Source of the DNA: Alphaproteobacteria bacterium
Lineage (GTDB): Bacteria; Pseudomonadota; Alphaproteobacteria; JANQMY01
Assembly (NCBI GenBank): GCA_028289425.1
Contig: JANQPL010000009.1
Location: 1-64,000, forward strand
Direction of reading: 5' to 3'
Length of the DNA: 64,000 nucleotides
Positions 46,534 through 58,023 of this stretch are shown here, one piece after another. The notes beneath the pieces were generated by a model that worked only from the letters and a program-made list of their open reading frames with translations, did no database searches and was not told where the DNA came from. Position 1 is the stretch's first letter. The number at the start of each line of letters is the position of its first letter. Both the position numbers and the translations under genes were made by a program.

Positions 46534-49173
46534 TTAGTTTGCCCAGTGGAGCGCAATAAACTTTTGCGCATCCTCCGCTGTCATTGCCGCGCCAAAATGG
46601 AAACCTTGACCGTAGTCGCAGCCCATTTCCCGAAGCAACTCCACATGGGCCTCGATTTCCACGCCTTCCGCGATCACATCCATACCCAATTCGTGAGCGA
46701 GGTCGACGATCGTCTTGGTAATGACAGGTGCTTGTTCTTCCGTATCGATGGCGGATATGAATGAGCGGTCTACTTTCAGCGTATTGAACTGGTATTTCTT
46801 CAAGCGGCTAAGCGCCGAATACCCCGTACCGAAATCGTCAAGCGCCAACCCGGCGCCCAGCGCACGCAATTTCTCCAGCACGGTGGAGGCGATTTCCTCG
46901 TCGTGCAGCACCTGAGATTCAGTTAGCTCCACTTTCAAAGTGCCCGGTGCAACCGTTACGGCGCCGGTAATTTCTTCGAATTCGCTCACCAGATCGGGGC
47001 GCAATAGTTCCCGGCTTGACATGTTCACACTTACAAAGAGCGGGTCCGTAAGGGGGAAGAAGGCCTGCCATTGGTACAGCTGAACACTGGCCAGGCTCAA
47101 AGCAAAACGCCCCAGATCGACGATGATCCCTGTTTCCTCCGCGATCGGAATAAATTGATCTGCACCCAAAACGCCCCGCTTCGGATGACGCCATCGAAGC
47201 AAGGCTTCAAATCCGGCGATGCGCCGCCCTTCAAGCGCGAATATGGGCTGATAATGAAGCTCAATCTCCTCCCGTTCCAATGCTCTTCTGAGTTCTGCGT
47301 GGACGGAAACGGACGAATCCGTGCCATCTGATTTGCCGCGCATGGTCGGCACATATTCGCGCCATTGTCCGCCGCCCGCACGCTTTGCTTCTTGAGCCGC
47401 CAATTCTGCACTTTGCAACGCCTCGCCAGCGGATTGATAGGACTGGTTCAACAAAACGAAGCCGATACTTGCGCTTAGAAACACCTCGCGATTCCCGATT
47501 TCGAACGGGCGCGACAACAGATCCAGAATGAGGTCAGCAATCCCCTCCGTATTGGCGTTGCCCCCTTGACGATTGAGCAGGATGGCAAATTCATCGCCCG
47601 CCAGACGCCCCACAATGTCGGACTCGCCGGAGAAAGCGCTTAGCCGTTCGGCAACACCCGCCAACAGTTGGTCGCCCCCGGCATGGCCCACGCCTTCGTT
47701 AACCACTTTGAACCGGTCAAGATCGATGATGAACAGCTCACTGTGCACGTCTTGCTGTTGGTCGCGATCTTTGAGGTGCTCCTCAAGCTGGGTCATGAAC
47801 GCCGAGCGCGTCAGAACATTCGTCAACACATCGACTAAACCATTGTCGATCGGCCGATACTCAACCGCCGCACGCTCATCAATGTTTCGCAGCATGCCGA
47901 CGCATCGGGATATGCTGCCGTCTTCCTCTCTCAAATAGGAGGCTTGCAGCTCAAGGAGGCGTTCTTGTTCCGAGCCGCCCAGAACGCGAAAACTTTTCAC
48001 GAAGGTGCTCTGGGTTTGCGCATCCCCATAAAACATCAGGTCCCGGAAGTCCGCCACGTCGCGTTCGGACATCAGAGAAAGCCACGTGTCGCTGCTGCCG
48101 TCGAAAGACCCGGGTTCAATTCCGACCAACTGCTCCGCTTCAGCCGACAGGAACAGTGTTTCGTTTAGCACGTCCCAGTCCCAGATCCCTTCGCCCGTAG
48201 CGGCAAGCGCAAGCGCCACACGGCCGGCCATTTGGTCTTCGCCCGAATTATCCGATTCAAGAACCGCTTGTTGCGCCCAATTGTTCGGGGTGGGCAAGGT
48301 GGGGGAAGCAGTCGGCGATGGCAGCGCCGTCATGGCTTCGCCGGCCGCCGTGTCGGCTTCGCTGAGTACGGCATAAGAAAGAAGCAAAAGCCCAATCACG
48401 AATAGGAGGTGGATCATCACCGACCACATTTCGATGGTCTGCAAGCCGAACAATTGAAGAAGGCCTTGCCCAAGAAATGCGAGCGCCAACAACAGCACGC
48501 CGGGGCTTCCCATTTGCGCCGATGCATGGCCTTCCTGAGACAGCAAGGCAACCACCACACTGATGCCGACCACGCCAACGAACAAGGTCAACTGCACCAT
48601 CAGCAGCGCGATCGCCGCATTAAACGGCGCAACGGCCAGGGCAAACAGCGATCCGTAAAACAGGATCCTCAAAAACAGATCGTAATTGGGATGACTGTCG
48701 GCAATTGCCAAAAATCGTCTCAAGAAATGGAACGCAACGACCGCCAACGCGGCGGCAGCCCCCGCCCGGATGGCGCCGGACAATTCCGGCCGCTCCCCCG
48801 AAAACGCTTCGTGATAGCCAAAGATCGTGTATTCAAAGAAAAATGCCGCCAGCAACAAAGCAAACGTTGCCAAGGAAATGCGAATATCTGCATAGATGAA
48901 TCGTGCCAGATGAAATGCGGCAAGACCCAGCAGCAAGCCAAGCAACATGCCGTGCAACAGCACGCGCGCGGTGGCAAACTGGTCCACTTCGGTACGGAAC
49001 AGGTCCTCAGGAATATCCGCCGCTGATGGGTCGGACTCGGCGCTCGATTCTGACGGTATTGAAACCGTTTGCGCGAGAGCATCGCCATTGCCGGCGACAA
49101 ACCAAACCGACCCGGCAATTGCAAAGGCAAGGAAGAGGATGAGTTTTCCGCTGCGCCATTTATTTTTCGGCAT
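46534..49173 (-). CDS. membrane sensor with PAS, GGDEF and EAL domains (cyclic-di-GMP turnover)
   Basis: 879 residues. An N-terminal hydrophobic segment (about 10-27), a short periplasmic part, then seven membrane helices (about 75-275) resembling a 7TMR-DISM-type sensor. A PAS-like domain (about 310-430) and a GGDEF domain follow, the latter with the motif written AGDEF (near 524), a common active variant. The EAL domain has EALLRW (near 656), the ELTES glutamate, DDFGTGYS, KVDRSFI and EGVE with QGF, so the phosphodiesterase looks intact. It may make and/or break cyclic-di-GMP in response to an external signal. The ATG at 49173 is chosen; the open frame runs into the GNAT gene otherwise. Confidence 0.92.
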   Translation of the reverse strand: MPKNKWRSGKLILFLAFAIAGSVWFVAGNGDALAQTVSIPSESSAESDPSAADIPEDLFRTEVDQFATARVLLHGMLLGLLLGLAAFHLARFIYADIRISLATFALLLAAFFFEYTIFGYHEAFSGERPELSGAIRAGAAAALAVVAFHFLRRFLAIADSHPNYDLFLRILFYGSLFALAVAPFNAAIALLMVQLTLFVGVVGISVVVALLSQEGHASAQMGSPGVLLLALAFLGQGLLQLFGLQTIEMWSVMIHLLFVIGLLLLSYAVLSEADTAAGEAMTALPSPTASPTLPTPNNWAQQAVLESDNSGEDQMAGRVALALAATGEGIWDWDVLNETLFLSAEAEQLVGIEPGSFDGSSDTWLSLMSERDVADFRDLMFYGDAQTQSTFVKSFRVLGGSEQERLLELQASYLREEDGSISRCVGMLRNIDERAAVEYRPIDNGLVDVLTNVLTRSAFMTQLEEHLKDRDQQQDVHSELFIIDLDRFKVVNEGVGHAGGDQLLAGVAERLSAFSGESDIVGRLAGDEFAILLNRQGGNANTEGIADLILDLLSRPFEIGNREVFLSASIGFVLLNQSYQSAGEALQSAELAAQEAKRAGGGQWREYVPTMRGKSDGTDSSVSVHAELRRALEREEIELHYQPIFALEGRRIAGFEALLRWRHPKRGVLGADQFIPIAEETGIIVDLGRFALSLASVQLYQWQAFFPLTDPLFVSVNMSSRELLRPDLVSEFEEITGAVTVAPGTLKVELTESQVLHDEEIASTVLEKLRALGAGLALDDFGTGYSALSRLKKYQFNTLKVDRSFISAIDTEEQAPVITKTIVDLAHELGMDVIAEGVEIEAHVELLREMGCDYGQGFHFGAAMTAEDAQKFIALHWAN

Positions 49174-49235
49174 ATGGCTCTGTAGTCTGAGAATAATTTT
49201 GTTTGACGCCTTGGGCCGCGCAAAGCGGTCGGCCG

Positions 49236-49826
49236 TTAGGAATGCCAGTCTTCCTCGACCATGGCGAACAACAGATGATCGCGCCATGCGCCGTTTATCC
49301 TGAGGTACCGCCGCGCATACCCCTCTTCATGAAATCCGACTCGTTGCAACAGACGCCGCGACGGCTCGTTGCTGGGCAAACAGGCCGCCTCAAGTCGATG
49401 AAGCGACAATTGGTTAAACACGAAAGGCAGAGCCGCTTTGACGGCCCGGGTCATGAGGCCCTTACGCGAGTGCCGCTTTCCCACCCAGTACCCCAATGAA
49501 CACGACTGAGTGACCCCCCGCCGCACATTGCTGAGGGTCAGGCCCCCCACCAAGGCGCCATTGCTATTGTCGAACACAAAAAAAGGATAGGCCTGATCCT
49601 CCCGCAATTCCCGCGCATAGTATCTGAGCCGCCGGCGAAAAGCAGGCCGCGTAAGGTCATCGCGCGGCCAAGTCGGTTCCCAGGGGGCCAAAAACTCCCG
49701 GCTTTCCTCCCTTAGAGGCGCCCATTGGGTGTAATCCGACGGTTGAGGATAGCGCAAGGTCACGCCATCGCCTTCCACGGTCGGCGCCAGATCATTCCTC
49801 GAAATTGTTCTAATGAGCGCCATCAA
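49236..49826 (-). CDS. GNAT-family N-acetyltransferase (RimJ/RimL-like)
   Basis: 196-residue acetyl-CoA-dependent transferase. The N-terminus TLRYPQPSDYTQWAPLR and SLGYWVGKRHSRKGLMTRA (the acetyl-CoA loop, near 130-148) are typical of ribosomal-protein acetylation relatives, along with RLEAACLPSNEPSRRLLQRVGF. The substrate is not known. It lies 26 bp after the M16 peptidase gene. Confidence 0.9.
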   Translation of the reverse strand: MMALIRTISRNDLAPTVEGDGVTLRYPQPSDYTQWAPLREESREFLAPWEPTWPRDDLTRPAFRRRLRYYARELREDQAYPFFVFDNSNGALVGGLTLSNVRRGVTQSCSLGYWVGKRHSRKGLMTRAVKAALPFVFNQLSLHRLEAACLPSNEPSRRLLQRVGFHEEGYARRYLRINGAWRDHLLFAMVEEDWHS

Positions 49827-49852
49827 TCACCCAAGATGTGTCCCACCGCCAT

Positions 49853-51118
49853 TTAGCCAAATTTTGCCGCGATTTGCGCGTGTGTTTCAAGCTGATTGAT
49901 CGGCCCCACCGCGGCCAGAGCCAGCTTTGGGCTTTCTATGAGCGCACCGGCGAGCCGCTTGACCTGCTCCAGATCCACCTTCGCGATGTTTTCACGCAGG
50001 TTTTCAGGCGGAATCGGCTTTCCAAAGATCAACACATGGCGCCCCAACTGCTCGCACCAGGATGACGGCGATTCCAGCCCCATCATGAGCCCCGAATTCA
50101 TCTGGGTCTTGGCGCGCTCTACCTCTTCGCCGGTCAGCGACGGACCGGTCCCGGTCATCACATCGGCGATCACAGAAGTCAATTCCTGTATTTGATCCGC
50201 ACCGGTGCCCGCATAAATCCCAAGCATCCCGGCATCGTCATAGGACGCGCCATAGGCATAAATGGAGTAACAAAGGCCCCTTTTTTCACGAACTTCTTGG
50301 AAAAGACGCGAAGACATGCCACCGCCCAACACGCTGATCAGCACCTGAAGGGCATAGTAGTCTTCATGACGGTACGACAGACCATCAAGAGCAAGCGTCA
50401 GATGCGCCTGCTCCAGCTCTTTGTTGTCGCGGCGCTCGCCCCCGACAAAGACCGCCGGCTCCATTTTGGGACTGACCTGTTTGTCGTGTTCCCCCAGCCG
50501 GTCTTCGACCAGCGCAACAAGCTCGGCATGCTTTAAGTTGCCCGCCGCTGATACCACCATGCGATTGGCGCCGTATTGGTCCGACATGTAGGTCCGGAGA
50601 ATTTCCTGATCGAAACCGTTGACCGATTCCTCCGTCCCCAGAATAGTGCGCCCCATCGCCTGCCGGGTGTACACGGCATCTTGCAGATAGTCGAAGACAA
50701 TGTCGTCCGGCGTGTCATGGGACTGACCGATTTCTTGGACAACAACGCCCCGCTCCCGCGCGATTTCTTCCGGCGCAAAAGTGGAATTGAGCAGAATGTC
50801 AGACAAAATGTCGACGGCCAAAGACAGATCGTCTTTGAGAATTCGGATGTAATAGGCCGTTTGTTCCCGGCTGGTATAGGCGTTCATGAACCCGCCGACG
50901 TCTTCGATTTGCTGGGCGATTTGCAGGGCCGTTCGTGTCTCCGTTCCCTTGAACGCCATATGTTCCAACATGTGCGAGATGCCATGCCGGTCGATCGTCT
51001 CGTGCCGCGCGCCCACATCCACCCACACGCCGATGGCAAGGGTTTGGAGCTGTGGCATTTCCTGAGACACGACCCGCAGTCCGTTCGGCAGAACCGTCAA
51101 TTGAGAAGGCTGCGTCAT
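49853..51118 (-). CDS. M16 family zinc peptidase (mitochondrial processing peptidase-like)
   Basis: 421 residues. The zinc motif HxxEH is at 49-53 (GISHMLEHMAFKGT), with a downstream acid in the RGVVVQEIG region (about 125-133). The closest relatives are alphaproteobacterial peptidases ancestral to mitochondrial MPP. It overlaps thrC by 4 bp. Confidence 0.95.
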   Translation of the reverse strand: MTQPSQLTVLPNGLRVVSQEMPQLQTLAIGVWVDVGARHETIDRHGISHMLEHMAFKGTETRTALQIAQQIEDVGGFMNAYTSREQTAYYIRILKDDLSLAVDILSDILLNSTFAPEEIARERGVVVQEIGQSHDTPDDIVFDYLQDAVYTRQAMGRTILGTEESVNGFDQEILRTYMSDQYGANRMVVSAAGNLKHAELVALVEDRLGEHDKQVSPKMEPAVFVGGERRDNKELEQAHLTLALDGLSYRHEDYYALQVLISVLGGGMSSRLFQEVREKRGLCYSIYAYGASYDDAGMLGIYAGTGADQIQELTSVIADVMTGTGPSLTGEEVERAKTQMNSGLMMGLESPSSWCEQLGRHVLIFGKPIPPENLRENIAKVDLEQVKRLAGALIESPKLALAAVGPINQLETHAQIAAKFG

Positions 51119-52512
51119 AAAGCGGTATGCTCACGGATGTAGGTCTTAACCGCCGCCAGATCGTTCGGCAGCTCGTCGTATCGTTCTTCCCTTTCGAAGA
51201 GGTCCGATAAATGGTCGGGCAACTGCGGCTCAATGCCCGTCGCTTCTTGGACGGCTGCGGGAAATTTGGCGGGATGAGCTGTAGCGAGCGTGACGGTCGG
51301 CCCGCTTAAGTCATCTGACCGTTCATGCGCAGCCGCTACACCAACGGCCGTATGCGGATCGATAAGGTTGCCATTCTCAGACCAAAGCCGACCAATGGTT
51401 TGGGAGGTGGTTGCTTCGTCTACGCGCGATGCCAGGAAGTCCTTTCGAATCTCGCTCAAACCAAGATTGTCCACGACGAATGACCCCGTCCCCCTTAGTT
51501 GGTCCATTTGCGACACGACTTTTGCCGCGTCTCTTCCACCAGCAGTGTAAAGCAGCCGTTCGAAGTTTGAGGACACTTGAATATCCATGCTTGGGCTGAT
51601 GGTCGGGATGACGGAATGTGTTTCGTAGCGGCCGGTCGTAAGGCAGCGCACCAAGATGTCATTTACGTTGGTGGCAATGAGCAGGTCTCCAACATGCGCG
51701 CCCATTTGTTTTGCCGCATAGCCTGCGAATATGTCGCCAAAATTGCCCGTAGGAACAGAGAAATTCACCCGCCGGTCTGAATGCGCTCCAAGGGCAATGG
51801 TCGACGAAAAATAGTAGACGCATTGGGCCATCACACGCGCCCAGTTGATCGAGTTGACGCCGGACAGGTTTCGCTCATCGCGAAACGCGCTGTCATTGAA
51901 GAGGCCTTTCACGATGGCCTGAGCGTCATCGAATGTGCCGTCAATGGCGATGTTGTGGATGTTGTCGTCCAATACGGTCGTCATCTGGCGACGCTGCACG
52001 TCCGACACGCGCCCCTTCGGGTGAAAGATGAAGACTTCCAAACCCTCGCGCCCCCGCAGGGCTTCTATGGCCGCAGATCCGGTGTCTCCAGACGTGGCAC
52101 CGATGACCGTGGCATGCTGATTTCTTTCAGTGAGCAAATGGCTCAGCAGCGGACCGATAAACTGCATGGCCACATCTTTGAATGCCAATGTGGGCCCGTG
52201 AAAAAGTTCAGCCACCCATTGATTTGGGCCGATTTGGCGAAGCGGTGCAATAAGCTTGTGGTGAAATCCTCTGTAGGCGTCGCGAACGATCTTCCGCAGG
52301 GTGTCACGCTCGATGTCTTCACCAACAAATGGGATCAGTACACGGACAGCCAATTCCGGATACGGCAATCCGGCAAACGACGCCAGATCTTCTTCGGAAA
52401 ATCGAGGCCAGTGTTCCGGCACATATAGGCCGCCATCCCGCGCAAGCCCGGTCATCACCACATCCGAGAATGTGAGGTCCGGCGCGCTCCCACGGGTACT
52501 GACATATTTCAC
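51115..52512 (-). CDS. thrC: threonine synthase
   Basis: PLP enzyme that turns O-phosphohomoserine into threonine (465 aa). The PLP lysine is Lys112 in FHGPTLAFKDVAMQF; ATSGDTGSAAIEALRG and SVPTGNFGDIFAGY are present. It belongs to the long, fungal/proteobacterial type. It is coupled to the M16 peptidase by overlap, and lies 69 bp after SURF1. Confidence 0.97.
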   Translation of the reverse strand: MKYVSTRGSAPDLTFSDVVMTGLARDGGLYVPEHWPRFSEEDLASFAGLPYPELAVRVLIPFVGEDIERDTLRKIVRDAYRGFHHKLIAPLRQIGPNQWVAELFHGPTLAFKDVAMQFIGPLLSHLLTERNQHATVIGATSGDTGSAAIEALRGREGLEVFIFHPKGRVSDVQRRQMTTVLDDNIHNIAIDGTFDDAQAIVKGLFNDSAFRDERNLSGVNSINWARVMAQCVYYFSSTIALGAHSDRRVNFSVPTGNFGDIFAGYAAKQMGAHVGDLLIATNVNDILVRCLTTGRYETHSVIPTISPSMDIQVSSNFERLLYTAGGRDAAKVVSQMDQLRGTGSFVVDNLGLSEIRKDFLASRVDEATTSQTIGRLWSENGNLIDPHTAVGVAAAHERSDDLSGPTVTLATAHPAKFPAAVQEATGIEPQLPDHLSDLFEREERYDELPNDLAAVKTYIREHTAL

Positions 52513-52581
52513 GATGGCGTCACATAATTTAGTTCGAAAGGCGCTGCAACCTAACCACCCGCTCGGTGAAGCGCAACAAAT

Positions 52582-53319
52582 CTACTGTTCCTTGCGTGAG
52601 GAAATCGCTAACCGGCCAACCGTTGCTTGATGTGCCAGATAGACACCGACCAGAACCACCGCCAGACCGAACCATGTCAGGGCATAGCCCAAATGATCAT
52701 TCTTGAAGGCAATCCTGGTTTGGCCGCCCTGGGGCAAACCGCCGGGATTGGCAGTATCGTCCAAATCCAGGAAGATGGGGGCGACTTCCGAAAGGCGGAC
52801 AGCGGCCGCCATTTCCTTGTGATCTCGGTAGAACCACTCCCCTTTTTCAGGATTATTCGGCGGCACAAACATGCCTGGCGTTCCGTCGGTTCTGATGAGC
52901 CCCGTAACTTCCGTCAATCCTTCAATCTGTCCTTCCGTCCGGGTGTCCGCTTCCTTCTTGCCGGGTGGAACGTATCCGCGGTTCACGAAAATTGCAGGGC
53001 CCTCTTGAGGCTGAAAAGGCGTGAAGATGTGATAACCCCCAGCCCCCTCCACGCTTTGCCGAAACAAGTGTATCTCCCGTTCGTGAAGGAAGGTTCCCCG
53101 GGCGGTAGCAGGCACATATTCCACTGGCTCGCCTTCTCTAAAGCGGGTTATGGCGCTTTGCAGGCTGACGGGAGGGGCATCGACGCGGCTCTCAACGTCT
53201 GCAATCAACGAAAGCTTCCAAGCCCGGCGTTCAAGCTGCCAGTTGCCAAGTCCGATCAGGATCATCAGCGCGATCAGCATCAGCACCGTTGGCCATAATT
53301 GGGGCTTGAAGTAGATCAT
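52582..53319 (-). CDS. SURF1 family cytochrome oxidase assembly protein
   Basis: 245 residues with one membrane helix at each end (about 10-27 and 212-230) and a periplasmic middle. GNWQLERRAWK, FVNRGYVP and GYALTWFGLAVVLVGVYL are the family marks. It is linked to heme a insertion in oxidase subunit I. It overlaps DUF983 by 4 bp. Confidence 0.93.
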   Translation of the reverse strand: MIYFKPQLWPTVLMLIALMILIGLGNWQLERRAWKLSLIADVESRVDAPPVSLQSAITRFREGEPVEYVPATARGTFLHEREIHLFRQSVEGAGGYHIFTPFQPQEGPAIFVNRGYVPPGKKEADTRTEGQIEGLTEVTGLIRTDGTPGMFVPPNNPEKGEWFYRDHKEMAAAVRLSEVAPIFLDLDDTANPGGLPQGGQTRIAFKNDHLGYALTWFGLAVVLVGVYLAHQATVGRLAISSRKEQ

Positions 53320-53759
53320 GGATCAACGCGTCGTTCTGATGACCGTTCCATCCGCCCTTCACGGGCTTCATGGACGAATTGCAACGAGATGAACAGCGCT
53401 TTGAGAGGCCTTAGCATACCCAGACAGAGTACCAGGCCAGTAGGCCCCCAAATGAGAAGCTGAAGCCAAGGCGGCGGCGAAAAGGCAAGTTCCGTTGCCA
53501 GGACACCCCCCACCAAAATGAATCCAGCGAACATCATGACAAACACCGCCGGTCCGTCAGCAGAAGCATCGCTTGGAAAGGCAGCGCCACAAGTCTCGCA
53601 CCGCGGCACTGCACGCAGGAAACCGTCAAACAGGGAACCGGTGCCGCAATTCGGGCACCGACCCCTCATGACATTTGCAAGAAAACTTATGCGGTCTGCT
53701 GCCGGTGTCTCTGGCAATGCGAGCCCGCTTAATGTGCGGCCGGCGTTCCCGCCCCCCAC
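53316..53759 (-). CDS. DUF983 zinc-ribbon membrane protein
   Basis: 147 residues. A zinc ribbon (RGRCPNCGTGSLF, then CETCGAAF) is followed by two membrane helices. The function is unknown, but it is a constant neighbour of oxidase assembly genes. The start is doubtful: an ATG at 53759 overlaps coxC by 31 bp, while one at 53669 would drop 30 residues. Confidence 0.87.
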   Translation of the reverse strand: MGGGNAGRTLSGLALPETPAADRISFLANVMRGRCPNCGTGSLFDGFLRAVPRCETCGAAFPSDASADGPAVFVMMFAGFILVGGVLATELAFSPPPWLQLLIWGPTGLVLCLGMLRPLKALFISLQFVHEAREGRMERSSERRVDP

Positions 53760-54589
53760 ACATAGATGCAGGCAAACAAGAACAACCAGACAACGTCAAC
53801 GAAGTGCCAATACCAGGCAGCAGCCTCAAAGCCGAAATGGTGATCTTCTTTGAAGTGCCCGGCAATCGCTCTGCCCAGGCACACCATCAAAAAGATCGTG
53901 CCGACAATCACATGAAATCCATGGAAGCCTGTTGCCATGTAGAAAGTGGCGCCATAGATGCTTCCCGAGAACCCGAAAGCTGCGTGGGAATACTCATATG
54001 CCTGAACCGCGGTGAAGATGATGCCCAATATCACCGTGATGGTGAGCCCCAGGATCAATCCGCGCCGGTCACCGTGCTGAAGCGCGTGGTGCGCCCAGGT
54101 TACCGTCGTGCCGGACGTGAGCAGGATGAGCGTGTTGATAAAGGGCAAGTCCCAGGGATCGAAGGTCTTAATGTCGGATGGGGGCCAGTGTTCATACCCG
54201 AAATCGGTCGGGAAAAAGGCCACGTTGAAATAGGCCCAGAACCAGGCCACGAAGAACATGACCTCGGACGCGATGAATAAGACCATGCCATAGCGCATGC
54301 CGATCTGGACGATCGTGGTGTGATGGCCTTGGAATTCCGCTTCTTGGATCACATCGCGCCACCACCCAAACATGGTGATGATGACGACGGCGGTACCCGC
54401 CAGCAAGACCCAAGGGCCAAGCGGCACTTCTTCTGTTTGGCCGCCCACTTCGCGCGTCATATAGGCCCATTCCGGATGCATGTAGATGACCGCACCGACG
54501 GCCATCAGAAAGGCCCCGACAGAGCCAACGAGTGGCCACGGACTTGGATCAACCAAGTGATAGTCGTGTTTAATCTCTCCGGCAGCCAT
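53729..54589 (-). CDS. coxC: cytochrome c oxidase subunit III
   Basis: 286 residues with seven membrane helices. The HDYHLVDPSPWPLVGS N-terminus, EVMFFVAWFWAYF and GFHGFHVIVGTIFL are hallmarks. It stabilises the aa3-type oxidase and helps proton uptake. It is the sixth gene of the leftward cox cluster. Confidence 0.97.
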   Translation of the reverse strand: MAAGEIKHDYHLVDPSPWPLVGSVGAFLMAVGAVIYMHPEWAYMTREVGGQTEEVPLGPWVLLAGTAVVIITMFGWWRDVIQEAEFQGHHTTIVQIGMRYGMVLFIASEVMFFVAWFWAYFNVAFFPTDFGYEHWPPSDIKTFDPWDLPFINTLILLTSGTTVTWAHHALQHGDRRGLILGLTITVILGIIFTAVQAYEYSHAAFGFSGSIYGATFYMATGFHGFHVIVGTIFLMVCLGRAIAGHFKEDHHFGFEAAAWYWHFVDVVWLFLFACIYVWGAGTPAAH

Positions 54590-54637
54590 ACCTAAATCTC
54601 CTCAGCTTCTCGCTGTCCTTATCCCGCATGCGCGCCG

Positions 54638-55222
54638 CTATTCCATGCGCAGCGCTGTTTCCTTTGGCTCTTCTTCTGCTTCGGTTTCGAAGAAGGTATA
54701 TGACAAAGTAATCGTTTTAATTTCGTCTAGATTTCTATCTTCATTGATTTCCGGATCAACGAAAAAGCTCACGGGCATGATCGCTTTTTCGCCCGGATCG
54801 AGCGTTTGCTTCTGAAAACAAAAACAGTCGATCTTGCTGAAATAAAGTCCGGCCTTCATGGGCGTGACGTTAAATGTGGCCGTTCCCGTGACGGGTCGAT
54901 CCGAGTCGTTCACGGCCGTATAGAATGCCAGCGCCGACTCGCCGACCTTCACGGATACCGTTTTCTGGTCCGGCCGGAACGTCCAGGGAATACCATTGGA
55001 CGTGTTGCTGTCGAAGCGGATCGTCATCTGCCGGTCCGTCGTTTCGGCGGGAGCCGATTCCGCGCGTTGGGTCGTGCCGCCGTAGCCGGTCACCCGGCAA
55101 AACGCATCGTAAAGCGGCACCGCCGCATAGGACATGATGCCCATGCCGACCACAATGCCCAAGCAACTGAGGACGATGCGGTTGTTGCGCCGCGCGATGC
55201 TGTCGTCAGGGAGTCGTGCCAT
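54638..55222 (-). CDS. ctaG: cytochrome c oxidase assembly protein CtaG (Cox11)
   Basis: Copper chaperone for CuB of subunit I (194 aa). One membrane helix (about 16-34) and a periplasmic beta domain with the copper motif IDCFCFQKQTL (Cys133, Cys135). The ATG at 55222 overlaps the coxF-like gene by 17 bp; a longer frame (to 55264) is less likely. Confidence 0.94.
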   Translation of the reverse strand: MARLPDDSIARRNNRIVLSCLGIVVGMGIMSYAAVPLYDAFCRVTGYGGTTQRAESAPAETTDRQMTIRFDSNTSNGIPWTFRPDQKTVSVKVGESALAFYTAVNDSDRPVTGTATFNVTPMKAGLYFSKIDCFCFQKQTLDPGEKAIMPVSFFVDPEINEDRNLDEIKTITLSYTFFETEAEEEPKETALRME

Positions 55223-55391
55223 GCGGCTGCCTTTCAAGAACCGGAAACGACTGACGCTCGGCAACGTTGCCGCCGAGCTTAACGATTGTCAGCGCAAAGA
55301 ACAAAACCACCAGACCCAGCAGCAAGAACGCGATGGCCCTATTGCGCTGGCGCCGGCGTTCCAGTTCGTCAGATGTAAGCTTGACCATCAT
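55206..55391 (-). CDS. small single-helix CoxF-like protein
   Basis: 61 residues: a charged N-terminus (LTSDELERRRQRNR) and one membrane helix (about 19-40). It sits between ctaB and ctaG, as the CoxF-type protein does in other alphaproteobacteria. The role is unknown. Start could be the first or second Met. Confidence 0.75.
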   Translation of the reverse strand: MMVKLTSDELERRRQRNRAIAFLLLGLVVLFFALTIVKLGGNVAERQSFPVLERQPHGTTP

Positions 55392-55394
55392 ACG

Positions 55395-56360
55395 TTACCA
55401 AACACCGGCGTAAGAGATCAGACGCTCCACCAAAAGCGCTGCAAACAACAAGAACAGATAGGCAATAGAAAAAGCGAACAAGCGCATTTCCTCTTGGCCG
55501 GGCGCACCGAGCGACTTGCGCTGACTGGGCAAGAGACGCCATGCCCTGTGCACAAAAACTGCACCCGAGGCGACAGCACAAATTGCGTAGATGACGCCGG
55601 CAAATCCGAACACAACCGGCAATCCAGACGATGCTACAAGAAGCAATGTGTAGAAAAAGACCTGACGGCGGGTGGCGGCTTGACCCGCGGTTACCGGCAT
55701 CATGGGCACGCCAACATTCTCATAATCGCTGGAGCGCACGAGGGCCAAAGCCCAAAAATGAGGTGGCGTCCAAAGAAAAATGATGAGGAACAGGATCAGC
55801 GGCTCTATGGCGATGGAGCCGGTGACGGCCGCCCATCCGATCACCGGCGGCAACGCCCCTGCGGCACCGCCGATGACGATGTTCTGCTGCGTGCGCCGTT
55901 TGAGCCACATGGTGTAGACCAGCACGTAAAAGCCGATGGTAAAGGCGAGCAAACCGGCGGCAAAGTAGTTGGCGGCAAACGCCAATATCATGACCGACAG
56001 CAGACTGAGCGTGATGCCAAAGGCCAGCGCCTCGTCTTTATTGACACGTCCCAGAGGAATCGGACGTTGAGCCGTGCGCGCCATCCGGCCATCGATATCC
56101 GCGTCGAACCACATGTTCAGGGCTCCGGACGCGCCCGCGCCCACCGCAATGCAGAGCAAGGCAGTCACGGCCAGAATCGGGTGCACGCTGCCCGGCGCAA
56201 TCATCATGCCTACCAGCGACGTAAAGATCACGAGCGACATGACACGGGGCTTCAACAGCTCCACATAGTCACCGACTGTCGCCAAAGACGAAGAAGAGCC
56301 GGCCGTTGACCGGCTCTTGTCCGTTACTTCAATACCGATTGCAGCGTCTGTCACGCTCAA
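55395..56360 (-). CDS. ctaB: protoheme IX farnesyltransferase (heme O synthase)
   Basis: UbiA-fold membrane enzyme (321 aa, about nine helices) that adds a farnesyl group to heme B. The metal/diphosphate motif is NMWFDADID (Asn82, Asp86, Asp90), followed by [25 protein letters not shown] is the second conserved loop. It lies 15 bp after coxA. Confidence 0.96.
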   Translation of the reverse strand: MSVTDAAIGIEVTDKSRSTAGSSSSLATVGDYVELLKPRVMSLVIFTSLVGMMIAPGSVHPILAVTALLCIAVGAGASGALNMWFDADIDGRMARTAQRPIPLGRVNKDEALAFGITLSLLSVMILAFAANYFAAGLLAFTIGFYVLVYTMWLKRRTQQNIVIGGAAGALPPVIGWAAVTGSIAIEPLILFLIIFLWTPPHFWALALVRSSDYENVGVPMMPVTAGQAATRRQVFFYTLLLVASSGLPVVFGFAGVIYAICAVASGAVFVHRAWRLLPSQRKSLGAPGQEEMRLFAFSIAYLFLLFAALLVERLISYAGVW

Positions 56361-56375
56361 AACCCCAAACTCTGC

Positions 56376-58016
<1,641 letters not shown>

Positions 58017-58023
58017 TTAAAAT

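Noticed and set aside
55134-56309. 391-codon open frame antisense to ctaB
   Set aside because: The translation is Arg/Gln/His-rich and polar, the reverse of a membrane protein; ctaB has all family motifs.
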